A stretch of 64,000 nt of DNA from Metaclostridioides mangenotii. Lineage in GTDB: Bacteria; Bacillota; Clostridia; Peptostreptococcales; Peptostreptococcaceae. Shown in pieces: positions 17,408 through 27,003 of this stretch. The notes beneath the pieces are model-generated. The model was not told the origin of the DNA. It saw only the letters and a list, made by a program, of their open reading frames with translations, and did not search any database. The position numbers were made by a program, and so were the translations under genes. Within the stretch, counting starts at the first letter, position 1; each line of letters opens with the position of its first letter. The stretch is from contig NZ_JAHLOF010000001.1 of assembly GCF_018917235.1 (NCBI RefSeq), positions 124,001 to 188,000 on the forward strand, read 5' to 3'.

Positions 17408-18775
17408 TTATTCAAATATCTGAGTTATTTTATCCTTAAATAAAGATAATAGATCATCTTTACCACTTAAATATTCCTCATAAGTATCAAACTCTCTACA
17501 AACAACTCCTGCAATTTCACTACAGTTAAATGCTATCTTTTCTAAGTTGTAGTTGTAAAGTATTTCCACACTATCTATTTCAGTTATACTTTCTGCAACA
17601 CATCTATATATATCTCGTATAATCTCATCTGTATCTTCTTTATAGTAGCTTTTAAGCTGTTCCTTTACCTCTTGACTCAGAATATTGTCTTTTATAAACA
17701 TCACAAAGTCTTCGAAATCTGTTTTATTATCGCACTGCTCTATTTCAAATAGAATCCTAAAAAATAAATTCCACGGAAATTCTGTGTTTAGTCTACTTCT
17801 AAAATGCTCACCAACAGTTTTGCAAAACTCGTCTTCAAAATTTGGCTCATTTATAAAAACTAACTCTTCATTAAAATCTATTTCTTTGTTTACAATCTCG
17901 CCTAATCGTAGAAATTCCTCAAGCATAAACTCACCTAAATCATCTTCTTCAATATCTTTTTTGCTAAAAGAATAATTTAATATAGTTTCACATGGCTTTT
18001 TAAAATCGACCACAAAACCTATACTACTATGCATTTTATCATAAAATACATCATATACAAGCTTTGCAAATAGTTTTTCCATTTCCATTTTACTGGTGTT
18101 CATATTGAATTTTTTATTTGAATTAAAGTTTTTATACAAACTTAAAAGTTGAGTATCTATCATAGTTAAATTACTTCTAATAGAAGCCATCATATCTTTT
18201 ATAAATTTATCTGCTAGTAAATATGTATTATTCTTGTATATTATTTTATGCTCAATTTCACTCCAAAACACATTAACTAGAGACTTTATCTGTAGCTCAA
18301 AATTTACTTCTTTATTTAAATAATCATATATACCATCTATTTTATATATTTCAAAACCATTTTTCTGTTTATTAGGTTGTTTTTCCGATAATTTTAACTT
18401 TATACTTTTATTGTCTTTGTTGTAGTAATATATTTTATCGTCTGTCTTATTGAAGTGTCTACGAAATAATCTATAAATTTTTGCTTCATCTTCTATAAAT
18501 CTACACTCTATTCTTATTCCAATTATATCTGACATATTGTCAATTAAGTCTCCAGCTTCAGTGTACTTTTTGATATATCTATTTCTAATAATTTTTTCTC
18601 TCAAACTAGCCTCTGATTTAATTCTAGAGGTAAGGTTTATATACTCCTGATTCTTTTCTCTTAATATTTCTTCAAAATAATCCTTTATTTCATCTGAGAT
18701 GCTCTCTAAAGCAGGACTCATTGTCCTCAACATTTCTATAGATTCTTCAATAAAATCAAATTCTTTTAATCCCAT
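17408..18775 (-). CDS. RelA/SpoT synthetase-like domain protein, divergent
   Basis: 455 residues. The first 210 resemble a (p)ppGpp synthetase domain: SRIKSEASLREKI, then MSDIIGIRIECRFIED and FELQIKSLVNVFWSEIEHKI with a following YKN. The conserved G-Y-x-S-x-H loop is not found where expected; NGFEIYKIDG stands in that place. There is no HD hydrolase, TGS or ACT domain; the C-terminal half is an unassigned helical region. Nucleotide synthesis is therefore uncertain. AGGAGAG precedes the ATG. Confidence 0.7.
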   Translation of the reverse strand: MGLKEFDFIEESIEMLRTMSPALESISDEIKDYFEEILREKNQEYINLTSRIKSEASLREKIIRNRYIKKYTEAGDLIDNMSDIIGIRIECRFIEDEAKIYRLFRRHFNKTDDKIYYYNKDNKSIKLKLSEKQPNKQKNGFEIYKIDGIYDYLNKEVNFELQIKSLVNVFWSEIEHKIIYKNNTYLLADKFIKDMMASIRSNLTMIDTQLLSLYKNFNSNKKFNMNTSKMEMEKLFAKLVYDVFYDKMHSSIGFVVDFKKPCETILNYSFSKKDIEEDDLGEFMLEEFLRLGEIVNKEIDFNEELVFINEPNFEDEFCKTVGEHFRSRLNTEFPWNLFFRILFEIEQCDNKTDFEDFVMFIKDNILSQEVKEQLKSYYKEDTDEIIRDIYRCVAESITEIDSVEILYNYNLEKIAFNCSEIAGVVCREFDTYEEYLSGKDDLLSLFKDKITQIFE

Positions 18776-18912
18776 ATTTAGCTCTCCTGTAATTCCCGTT
18801 AGTCTATCTTTATTTTTTGCTTCTTGTCTATTCTATCATTTTTTTTTAATTGTTTGAGTTTTAGTCTATAAAATTCATATATAATTCAAACAGACTTTAA
18901 AAATACTATATC

Positions 18913-18945
18913 TTATACCAATAAAAAATCATAATGAGATTTCAT
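18913..18945 (-). other. Ten-codon open frame with ribosome binding site, possible leader peptide
   Basis: AAAAAAGGAG is followed six bases later by ATG and the frame MKSHYDFLLV stop. It lies 137 bases upstream of the RelA-like gene on the same strand. The good ribosome binding site is the only support. Confidence 0.3.
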
Positions 18946-18976
18946 CTGATACTCCTTTTTTATTACGCAATTTCCC

Positions 18977-19025
18977 AGGCAATATCAACAGTTTAAGCCT
19001 TGTTGACGTTTTTTTTGCCTTTTTT
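18977..19025 (+). terminator. Two-tier hairpin with long T run, no annotated gene upstream on this strand
   Basis: AGGCAA/TTGCCT forms an outer stem and TCAACA/TGTTGA an inner stem. T runs of eight and five follow the inner and outer stems on the plus strand. It looks like an intrinsic terminator, which would imply a short unannotated transcript from the 18780-18975 region. The same stems could also form in the minus-strand leader. Confidence 0.4.
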
Positions 19026-19144
19026 ATAATCAATGCAATATTCGCCTTTAAAATGCTGTTTAAATATATATTTTTATATATAAAATCTATTTAGTAACAA
19101 AACGTGCTTTTAAAATAAAAAGATTTGCAGCATTATACATATAA

Positions 19145-21688
19145 TTACATTTTTGAATTCGTTTCTTCGAGCAATTTATCCAATAAAATAGCTCTTATAG
19201 TTTCATACTTAATATTATCTGGGAGCTTTCTTTTTAAAATGTTAAGATTTTTGTCTCCATATTTATCAATCATACTTAGCACTATTTCCCTATCTTCTTC
19301 ATTATAATAAGAAGTTATATCTAAATCAAAGGTCATTATATTACCCTCATACAAATAAGAATGAACATATCCTAATATTGTTGATTGAGAAGTCTCTAAA
19401 TACTCTCCTACTTCTTTAACACTTTGTCCTTGATTTAATAAATCAAGAGCAATTTCATTTTTCTTTCTACTTTCTCCATCTAGTACTAATGTCTTTTTCT
19501 TCTTTTCTATCCATGAAACCAATATTGTTTTTTGGTTCACGTATTCTTCTACAAAACTGATTATTTGATCTCCATATTTTTTGATTTTTATAGGGCCTAT
19601 CCCCGCTATATCACTTAACTGCTCTATATTTATTGGATATCTACCACTAATTTCCTTAATAGTGTCTTTTGCCAAGACCATATACGGTAAACTTTTTTCT
19701 TTTTCAGCACATTCTCTTCTATAATTATCTAGTATATCGTATAACTCTTTATCAGTATCTACTCTAAAAAATTCATCTTCAACTTTAAGTTTTTTTGATA
19801 TACCTTTATTTTTTGAGTTAATCTTTTTTTTATTATCTAATAAATTATCGACACCTTCATTATTTTCATTTTCATTACTTAAATTTTTTTCAATACCGTT
19901 TTGGTCCATATAATATTTTATTGCATCTTCAAATTGTTGTCCATATTTTTCATACTTAATCTGTCCAACTCCTGATATACTTAACATTTGACTTTCATTT
20001 GTAGGCATCTTTGTAGACATACTTTTTAATGTACCATCACCAAATACCATATATGGCGCGATTCTCTGTGATACAGAAATTTGCTTTCTTAGATCCCTAA
20101 GACTTTCGTAAAGCTCATCTTTTACCTCAATGACTTCTGATACGACGTCTTCCTTAAATTCGACCTTTACATAACCCTTTAGTATATCCATAGATAATTC
20201 GTTTAGTCTAATAGTTGGAAAACTTCCTTTTCCACCAGTACCAAGACTTTCAACCATATCTAAATAGCCGTGAGAAACCAATGTATTAATGAATGTCTTA
20301 AGATCTTCAGTAGAATAATCTTTCATTATATTGTATGTAGACAATTTATCAAAACCAAATTGGAGCACTCTTTTGTTTTTTGATCCTCTAAGTACATCGA
20401 CTATAGTAGTAATCCCATAAGATCTTTTCATTCTGTACACACATGAAATGACCTTCTGTGCATCTACTGTCTTATCAACAATCTGTCCAATATTTAAACA
20501 ATTACTACAATTACCGCAGTCCTCTTTCAATTCTTCACCGAAATATGATAGTATAGATTTTCTATAACAAGAATTAGTATATACAAACTCGACCATCTGT
20601 TGTAACTTTTTATGTTGATGTAGCTTACGATCTGGATTTTCAATCCCATAATCTATCAAATACTTTTGAACTTGAATATCACCTGGTGTAAACAATAAAA
20701 TACATTCACTTTTTTCTCCATCTCTCCCAGCTCTGCCTATTTCTTGATAATAATTTTCTATGCTCTGTGGCATGTTGTAATGTATAACCCATCGTATATT
20801 AGGCTTGTCTATACCCATGCCAAATGCGTTGGTAGCAACCATAATATCGATATCGTCCTTTATAAATTCAATTTGATTTTCTGTTCTTACTTTATTACTT
20901 AAACCCGCATGGTACTTTGATACAGTTAATCCGATCGAACTTAAAATTTCATAAATTTTTTCAACTTCTTTTCTTGTAGCCGCATAAACTATACCCGATT
21001 CAAATTTATGGTTTTGTATATAATTTAAGAGATATTTTTTCTTATTTGAATTTTTCACTATATTAATAGTCAAGTTCTCTCTATTAAATCCAGTTATAAA
21101 ACAATCTGGATCCTCTAATAAAAGTAGCCTTTCTATATCTTCTCTTACTTCATTAGAGGCAGTAGCCGTAAAAGCAGTTACTACTGGTTTGCTTTTTAAT
21201 ATTTTAATAAACTTAGAAATCTCTCTGTAACTAAGTCTAAAGTCGTGCCCCCATTGTGAAACGCAGTGAGCTTCATCTATTGCTATCTGACTTATATTTT
21301 TATCCCAAACTAAGTTAATAAATTCATCACTAATCAATCTCTCTGGCGCAATATATATTAACTTTAATTCGTCATTTCTAATGTCTTCTAATACTTTTCC
21401 AAATTCTTTTGTAGAAAGAGAACTGTTTATAAAACCAGCCTTAACCCCTATTTCATTAAGAGCATCTACTTGATCTTTCATCAAAGAGATTAAAGGGGAT
21501 ATAACTATAGTGATACCTTCAAAAATAAGCGCCGGAATTTGATAACATATGGACTTTCCACCTCCGGTTGGCATAATAGCTATTACATCCTTTTTATCTA
21601 TAATAGAATTTATTATTTCTTCTTGTCCTCTTCTAAAGCTCTTGTACCCGTAAAATTTGGATAGTATGCCCAAAGGTTTAGCGTTCAT
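19145..21688 (-). CDS. recQ: ATP-dependent DNA helicase RecQ with two HRDC domains
   Basis: 847 residues, longer than the usual 600. Helicase motifs: MPTGGGKS (39-46), DEAH, TAFTATA and QEIGRAGRDG. The RecQ zinc site includes CYRKS and CGNCSNC. Two HRDC domains follow (about 510-590 and 655-725, ending SGVGQIKYEKYG and AGIGPIKIKKYG), joined by a Lys/Asn/Glu-rich linker. The C-terminus has a helix-turn-helix piece (NQGQSVKEVGEYLETSQSTI). It unwinds DNA in recombination repair. AGGAGAG precedes the ATG. Confidence 0.96.
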   Translation of the reverse strand: MNAKPLGILSKFYGYKSFRRGQEEIINSIIDKKDVIAIMPTGGGKSICYQIPALIFEGITIVISPLISLMKDQVDALNEIGVKAGFINSSLSTKEFGKVLEDIRNDELKLIYIAPERLISDEFINLVWDKNISQIAIDEAHCVSQWGHDFRLSYREISKFIKILKSKPVVTAFTATASNEVREDIERLLLLEDPDCFITGFNRENLTINIVKNSNKKKYLLNYIQNHKFESGIVYAATRKEVEKIYEILSSIGLTVSKYHAGLSNKVRTENQIEFIKDDIDIMVATNAFGMGIDKPNIRWVIHYNMPQSIENYYQEIGRAGRDGEKSECILLFTPGDIQVQKYLIDYGIENPDRKLHQHKKLQQMVEFVYTNSCYRKSILSYFGEELKEDCGNCSNCLNIGQIVDKTVDAQKVISCVYRMKRSYGITTIVDVLRGSKNKRVLQFGFDKLSTYNIMKDYSTEDLKTFINTLVSHGYLDMVESLGTGGKGSFPTIRLNELSMDILKGYVKVEFKEDVVSEVIEVKDELYESLRDLRKQISVSQRIAPYMVFGDGTLKSMSTKMPTNESQMLSISGVGQIKYEKYGQQFEDAIKYYMDQNGIEKNLSNENENNEGVDNLLDNKKKINSKNKGISKKLKVEDEFFRVDTDKELYDILDNYRRECAEKEKSLPYMVLAKDTIKEISGRYPINIEQLSDIAGIGPIKIKKYGDQIISFVEEYVNQKTILVSWIEKKKKTLVLDGESRKKNEIALDLLNQGQSVKEVGEYLETSQSTILGYVHSYLYEGNIMTFDLDITSYYNEEDREIVLSMIDKYGDKNLNILKRKLPDNIKYETIRAILLDKLLEETNSKM

Positions 21689-21738
21689 ATATCCACTCTC
21701 CTGTATTTAATAATTACTAGTTTATTATATCACAATAA

Positions 21739-21789
21739 AATAGAGACATATAAAAAGCAGCAGTATTGTTGCTCTTATACGTCTCTATT
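21739..21789 (-). terminator. Terminator after the alanine symporter gene
   Basis: AATAGAGAC and GTCTCTATT pair, with inner AGCA/TGCT pairing, between the symporter stop and recQ start. On the minus strand it is followed by TTTTATTGTG. Confidence 0.7.
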
Positions 21790-21828
21790 ATTTATTAAAA
21801 TAAGGTAAAAACTTACTGTATAATTATT

Positions 21829-23268
21829 TTATATATTTTTCTCCCCATGCCACTCAGAAACATTTTGAAGCTCTGGTATATCATCTACTGTAAATACAGG
21901 ATTTTTTATTCCAGCCTTTTTCTGCTTCGTATAATCATTAAGTGCTATAAATGCATATTTCCCTAAAAAAAGAATTGCAATAATATTTATAATTGCCATA
22001 AGGGCCATAAATAAATCAGCTAAATTCCATACTACCTCTACTTGTGTTATAGAACCGAAACATACCATCGCTACAACAAAAACTCTAAATATATTTAATT
22101 TGACTTTACTGCCACTCATAAACTCTATATTTGATTCGCCATAATAGTAGTTACCTACAATAGAGCTAAATGCAAATAAGAATATACATACTGCTACAAA
22201 GATAGCACCTAATCCTCCAATATGAGAAGTTAAAGCTTCCTGTGCAAGTTCTATACCAGTAGCACTACTACTTGAGTAGCCTGAGTAAAGAAGTACCATA
22301 AAAGCAGTACAACTACATATTATTATTGTATCAGTAAAAACGCCTAGTGATTGTATTAGCCCTTGAACAGCTGGATGTTTTACATCAGCTGTAGCAGCTG
22401 CATTGGGAGCACTACCCATACCTGCCTCATTGGAGAAAAGACCTCTCTTTACTCCTGTCATCACTGTTCCAATAAATCCACCAGTAGCCATACTCTTAAA
22501 GTCAAATGCACTGCTTACAATTAATTTTATTATTCCTGGTATTTCTGTAATATTAATTATAACTATAACTATAGCAACAACTATGTAAAGTCCTGCAAAT
22601 ATTGGAACTATAACTTCAGACACCTTTGCAATTCTGTGAACTCCACCAAAAATTACAATTGCAGTTAATATGCCAAGACCTATAGCCATAGTAACTTTAC
22701 TAATTCCAAATGCATTGTTAAAAGCCAACGATACAGTATTTGCCTGAACTGCATTAAATACAAAGCCATAACAAATTGAGATCAGTATTGAAAAAACAAC
22801 ACCCATCCATTTTTTATTTAGACCTTGCTCCATGTAATATGCTGGTCCGCCCCTAAACGCTTTACCATCTCTAATTTTATAGATTTGAGCGAGAGTACTC
22901 TCGACAAAACTTGAAGCTGAACCTATTAAAGCAATTATCCACATCCAAAATACTGACCCTGGTCCTCCTACAGCTACAGCTATAGCTATACCCGCTATAT
23001 TTCCTGTTCCAACTCTTGATGATGTACTAATACAAAACGCTTGAAATGAAGAAATACTTCCTGATTTTTTAACATCCTTGTCAGAAAATCCATCACCTAG
23101 TAATCTAAACATTTCAATAAAATATCTAAACTGTACAAAGTTCGTTTTGAATGAAAAATAAATTCCTGTAGCCACTAACATGATAATAAGTATATAAGAC
23201 CATAAATAATCATTTACTACTACAACGTTCTCATTGATAAACGATATAATATTGTTCGAAATTTCCAT
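21829..23268 (-). CDS. Alanine or glycine:cation symporter (AGCS family)
   Basis: 479 residues, about eleven membrane helices. The family signature is present as SSRVGTGNIAGIAIAVAVGG and later NEAGMGSAPNAAATADVKHP. It imports alanine or glycine with Na+ or H+. A single-gene unit with its own terminator. AAGGG precedes the ATG. Confidence 0.93.
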   Translation of the reverse strand: MEISNNIISFINENVVVVNDYLWSYILIIMLVATGIYFSFKTNFVQFRYFIEMFRLLGDGFSDKDVKKSGSISSFQAFCISTSSRVGTGNIAGIAIAVAVGGPGSVFWMWIIALIGSASSFVESTLAQIYKIRDGKAFRGGPAYYMEQGLNKKWMGVVFSILISICYGFVFNAVQANTVSLAFNNAFGISKVTMAIGLGILTAIVIFGGVHRIAKVSEVIVPIFAGLYIVVAIVIVIINITEIPGIIKLIVSSAFDFKSMATGGFIGTVMTGVKRGLFSNEAGMGSAPNAAATADVKHPAVQGLIQSLGVFTDTIIICSCTAFMVLLYSGYSSSSATGIELAQEALTSHIGGLGAIFVAVCIFLFAFSSIVGNYYYGESNIEFMSGSKVKLNIFRVFVVAMVCFGSITQVEVVWNLADLFMALMAIINIIAILFLGKYAFIALNDYTKQKKAGIKNPVFTVDDIPELQNVSEWHGEKNI

Positions 23269-23682
23269 AACTCAATTCCCTTCTTTATTCTAATAATTAA
23301 CAAATTCAAAATAAACAATAAAATAAACAAAATGAATTATTTATTTTGAAAAATTTCATTAATACAATTATAATATTATAAAAAGCAATTATCAAGTGAA
23401 ATATTGCATAATTTTTTTATAATTATTCATTTTATAATTTAGTTATCAAATTTATAGATGATTAAATCATTAAAATATTGAATTTTTATACTATTTAAGA
23501 GTCATTATGTTATAATTTTATCAAAACCAATTGCTATAAATACCTCTTTATTGTTAATAAGAATTTAATTTTGTTAAAACTACGTTAAAAAAACTACTTT
23601 CAAACTACCATTGAATTCTTTAGCAAAAAGTACTAATATTAATATGTCTTACGAGAATAATATAATAACGGAGGTATTATTT
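23269..23682 (+). other. Long AT-rich upstream region with an extended -10 promoter
   Basis: The best promoter candidate is the extended -10 TGTTATAAT (23508-23516) on the plus strand, about 170 bases before the permease start. No structured leader is obvious. An in-frame ATG upstream of the chosen start of the next gene (23611) has no ribosome binding site. Confidence 0.4.
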
Positions 23683-24951
23683 ATGACAGTACAACAAATT
23701 ATAACACTTGGTATTTTCTTATTAGTAATGGCTGCCATTATAACAGAAAAAATAAACAGAACAGTTGCATCACTTGGCGGCGCTTTGCTTATGATTTTAT
23801 TCAACATACTGACCTTTGAAAAGGGATTAAGCCACATAGATTTTAATACAATCGGAGTATTAGTCGGAATGATGCTCTTTGTCGCAGTAGTCAAAAACTC
23901 AGGGCTTTTTGAATATATTGCAATTTGGACAGCAAAAAAGACAAAAGGTGATCCATGGAAGATTATGGTGTACTTTATAATTATCACTGCTGTATTATCA
24001 GCTCTTTTAGATAATGTTACAACAGTTTTACTTATAGGTCCTATGACAATCACGATAACTCAAATCCTGGGATTGAACCCAGTACCATTTCTACTATCAC
24101 AAATATTAGCTTCTAATATAGGTGGTACAGCTACACTTATTGGTGATCCACCAAATATTATGATTGGTAGTGCTGCAAATTTAAGTTTTATGGACTTCGT
24201 AGTCAATCTTTCACCAGTAATTATAGTTATACTTATAGCTATGATCATATGCTGTAAATTTTTATACAGTAAAAAATTAGTTGTAGACGATGAAGCAAGA
24301 CAGAGAATAATGAATTTTGATGAGACAAAATCAATAAAAGACAGAACGCTTATGATAAAAAGTATTGTAGTTATGTTTTTTATTTTACTAGGATTCGCTT
24401 TTCACAGTACTCTAAAAATCGAGTCTTGTATAGTAGCATTAACTGGAGCAGTTGTAATGCTCCTAATTGGTAAACAAGATGTAGATGAGATACTGCTTGA
24501 CGTAGAATGGTCTACTATATTCTTTTTTATGGGTCTATTTATAGTTGTTGGAGGACTTGTAGAAGTTGGTCTAATAAATAATTTAGCTGAGGTAATAATC
24601 GGCGCTACTTCAGGCCACATGATTCTTACAATGCTAATAATTTTATGGTTATCTGCAATTGTATCTTCATTCCTAGATAACATACCATTTGTAGCAACGA
24701 TAATACCGCTTATCCTGACTATGCAGGCTCAAGGTATAGATGTTACTCCACTATGGTGGGCAACTTCTTTAGGGGCATGCCTAGGCGGAAATGGTACTTT
24801 AATAGGTGCATCTGCCAACGTAGTTTTAGCAGGGGTGAGTCAACGACATGGTTATCCTATAACTTTTAAAGAATTCTTTAAAGTTGGATTCCCTATAATG
24901 CTTATGTCAGTAGCTATTTCAACAGTATATTTGGTAATTAAATTTATTTAA
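23683..24951 (+). CDS. ArsB/NhaD-type anion or Na/H permease
   Basis: 422 residues and about eleven membrane segments in two homologous halves, each with a DNV/DNI motif: SALLDNVTTVLL then GGTATLIGDPPNIMIGSAA, and SSFLDNIPFVATI then GGNGTLIGASANVV. This is the ArsB/NhaD ion transporter fold. Arsenite, sodium or a dicarboxylate could be the substrate. The ATG at 23683 follows GGAGG by eight bases. Confidence 0.88.
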   Translation: MTVQQIITLGIFLLVMAAIITEKINRTVASLGGALLMILFNILTFEKGLSHIDFNTIGVLVGMMLFVAVVKNSGLFEYIAIWTAKKTKGDPWKIMVYFIIITAVLSALLDNVTTVLLIGPMTITITQILGLNPVPFLLSQILASNIGGTATLIGDPPNIMIGSAANLSFMDFVVNLSPVIIVILIAMIICCKFLYSKKLVVDDEARQRIMNFDETKSIKDRTLMIKSIVVMFFILLGFAFHSTLKIESCIVALTGAVVMLLIGKQDVDEILLDVEWSTIFFFMGLFIVVGGLVEVGLINNLAEVIIGATSGHMILTMLIILWLSAIVSSFLDNIPFVATIIPLILTMQAQGIDVTPLWWATSLGACLGGNGTLIGASANVVLAGVSQRHGYPITFKEFFKVGFPIMLMSVAISTVYLVIKFI

Positions 24952-24974
24952 AATATAATAAAGGGGATGTTTTA

Positions 24975-25430
24975 ATGAACGAAAACACAGCAATTGGAGA
25001 CTCAATTGAAGTTATACTTAGACAACTAGGTGCTACTAAAATACGCAAAATAAGAAGTTATCTATACTTTATTGAATTTCAATTAAGTGAAGATTGGAAG
25101 GTAACTTACTCATACAACATTAACACAAAGGATGAGTATTTCCTTCAAAGAATAAAGCCTTATCCTATTCCACAAGGAGTATTCTCTGATGAATATGAAG
25201 TAGTATCTTTTATAACTAAGGATTTAAAGAAGTTTGTTAACGCTGAAAACAGCAGTAATTTCCCTACATTTGTAGAAGTAACAAGAAAAGTTAATTCGAT
25301 AAATGATGAAATGGAAAAATTATTTCTAAACTACAATGTAGAAACAAACGATTTAGAGAATTTAAATAGTAAATTAGATAATATATTAAAGAATATAGAA
25401 GATGCTAGAAATAATTCAAAGCAATTGTAA
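24975..25430 (+). CDS. Hypothetical protein, 151 residues
   Basis: No family recognised. The first 100 residues look like a small alpha/beta domain (FIEFQLSEDWKVTYSYNIN); the last 40 form a coiled coil (LENLNSKLDNILKNIEDARN). It follows the ArsB/NhaD-type permease by 23 bases with AAGGGGA as ribosome binding site and shares its terminator, so it may assist or regulate that transporter. Confidence 0.75.
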   Translation: MNENTAIGDSIEVILRQLGATKIRKIRSYLYFIEFQLSEDWKVTYSYNINTKDEYFLQRIKPYPIPQGVFSDEYEVVSFITKDLKKFVNAENSSNFPTFVEVTRKVNSINDEMEKLFLNYNVETNDLENLNSKLDNILKNIEDARNNSKQL

Positions 25431-25449
25431 TTAATAAATTATAAAAGAC

Positions 25450-25477
25450 AAAAACCAGGATCAGTATCCTGGTTTTT
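25450..25477 (+). terminator. Terminator after the permease operon
   Basis: AAAAACCAGGAT and ATCCTGGTTTTT form a perfect 12-bp stem with a CAGT loop, followed by ATTTTTATT. Confidence 0.92.
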
Positions 25478-25559
25478 ATTTTTATTATTATTCAATATAA
25501 TTAAGTTGATTATTTTTTGGGATTTTTATTATAATAACTAAAATGAAAATAATCAAAAC

Positions 25560-25588
25560 AAAAGTCAGGAAATTAAATCCTGACTTTT
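25560..25588 (-). terminator. Terminator after the thioredoxin genes
   Basis: AAAAGTCAGGA and TCCTGACTTTT pair over 11 bases with a 7-base loop, 44 bases after the thioredoxin reductase stop. T-rich on both sides, so it may serve both strands. Confidence 0.85.
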
Positions 25589-25632
25589 TTACAAAATTAT
25601 TTAATAATTAGCAAATATTCTACAAGCATAAT

Positions 25633-26526
25633 TTACTTATTTTTTAGTTTCAACTTATCTAAGTATGATACAGCACTTAGAGCAGCTATTTGCCCTTGAC
25701 CAGCGGCTTTAATGTATGAATAAGGTCTACCTACACAGTCACCAGCAGCAAAGCATCCTGCAATGTTTGTATTCATCATAGCATCTACTTTGATATGTCT
25801 GTCTTCAATATCTATTCCTGGAACAAGCGCAGATGGTGATGTACTGTCTTTAATAACAAATACACCATCTATTGCTAACTCCTCGATATTTTTAAATTGA
25901 ATATTGTTTACTAGATTATCACCGTTTATTTCAACTGGTCTATCATTTATAACTTCAATTGATTCTTCTAATATATTTGAATTTGAACCTCTCATTAGTG
26001 TTTCACTCTTATACATAGGTATAAAGTAAGTTTTAGATGTAAGTTCATTTAAAAAATTAGCTTCTTCCTGTGATTCATCATTGTATCCTATAACAGCAAC
26101 ATTCTTGTCTCTGTAAAGTGGTGCATCACAAGTAGCACAATAACTTACTCCTTTTCCTAAAAATTCTTCTTCACCCTTAATCGGTTTAGTATATTCAACA
26201 CCAGTTGCAAGTATAATAGTTGTAGCTTCAAACATTTCGCTACCGCACAGCAAAGTAAAATACTCTCCCATTGCGTATATATTGTTAATTCTTTTATTCG
26301 TGATAGATATTTCCATCTTATCAATATGTTCTATAAATTTATCTTTTAAGTCTTCACCTGTTATTTCATGAAATCCTAAGTAATTATCTATCGACGCAGC
26401 TTTTGTAAGCTTAGTACTTAAATTTTCATTTCCAAATAGTATAAAGCTCTTATTTCTTATCTTAGCATTTATTGCAGCTGATAAGCCAGCAGGGCCACTG
26501 CCAATTATTGCTATATCATAACGCAT
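25633..26526 (-). CDS. Thioredoxin reductase family protein
   Basis: 297 residues. FAD-binding GSGPAGLSAA (9-18), redox-active CATC (130-133), and the C-terminal FAD motif AGDCVGRPYSYIKAAGQGQ. The NADPH site is atypical: VAVIGYNDESQEEANFL lacks the usual GGGDSA-type motif, as in ferredoxin- or flavin-dependent reductases of clostridia. It reduces the thioredoxin encoded 15 bases upstream. Confidence 0.92.
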   Translation of the reverse strand: MRYDIAIIGSGPAGLSAAINAKIRNKSFILFGNENLSTKLTKAASIDNYLGFHEITGEDLKDKFIEHIDKMEISITNKRINNIYAMGEYFTLLCGSEMFEATTIILATGVEYTKPIKGEEEFLGKGVSYCATCDAPLYRDKNVAVIGYNDESQEEANFLNELTSKTYFIPMYKSETLMRGSNSNILEESIEVINDRPVEINGDNLVNNIQFKNIEELAIDGVFVIKDSTSPSALVPGIDIEDRHIKVDAMMNTNIAGCFAAGDCVGRPYSYIKAAGQGQIAALSAVSYLDKLKLKNK

Positions 26527-26541
26527 ATTATTTCACCTATT

Positions 26542-26859
26542 CTATAAATGAGATTTTACTTTTAATTCTATCTTATCTTTTGGCATAAATCCTACCATAG
26601 TATCAACTGCTTTACCATCTTTGAAAACCATCATAGTTGGAACAGTTGAAACGTTGAATTGTTGAGCAATTTCTAAACTTTGATCTATATCTAATTTTAA
26701 AAACTTAGCTTCTTCTTTCATTTCTTCACCTAATTCTTCAAATACTGGTCCTAACATGTTACAAGGCCCACACCATGTAGCGAAAAAGTCTACGACTACT
26801 ACTCCCTTACCATCTTCTACTTGATTTCTAAATTCTGATGTATTAATAACTTTTGCCAT
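26542..26859 (-). CDS. trxA: Thioredoxin
   Basis: 105 residues with VVDFFATWCGPCNML, active-site Cys 30 and 33 (WCGPC), and the cis-Pro loop STVPTMMVFKDG. It acts as the cytoplasmic disulfide reductant with the reductase encoded next in the operon. AGGAGG stands before the ATG, and a TTGTTT-18-TATAAT promoter is seen near 26940-26990. Confidence 0.97.
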   Translation of the reverse strand: MAKVINTSEFRNQVEDGKGVVVVDFFATWCGPCNMLGPVFEELGEEMKEEAKFLKLDIDQSLEIAQQFNVSTVPTMMVFKDGKAVDTMVGFMPKDKIELKVKSHL

Positions 26860-27003
26860 TATAAATTACCTCCTACTAAATTGTTGTATATTTATATATT
26901 ATAATATGTTTAGTATTAAAAAATTTGACAGATTAAATTTTCTAATATTTTTATATGATAATATTATACCCATTGTTGATTGTAAAAAACAAATTTTTAT
27001 ATA

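Noticed and set aside
23611..23682. Longer N-terminus for the ArsB/NhaD-type permease
   Set aside because: The extra 24 codons have no ribosome binding site and would contain the GGAGG used by the ATG at 23683.
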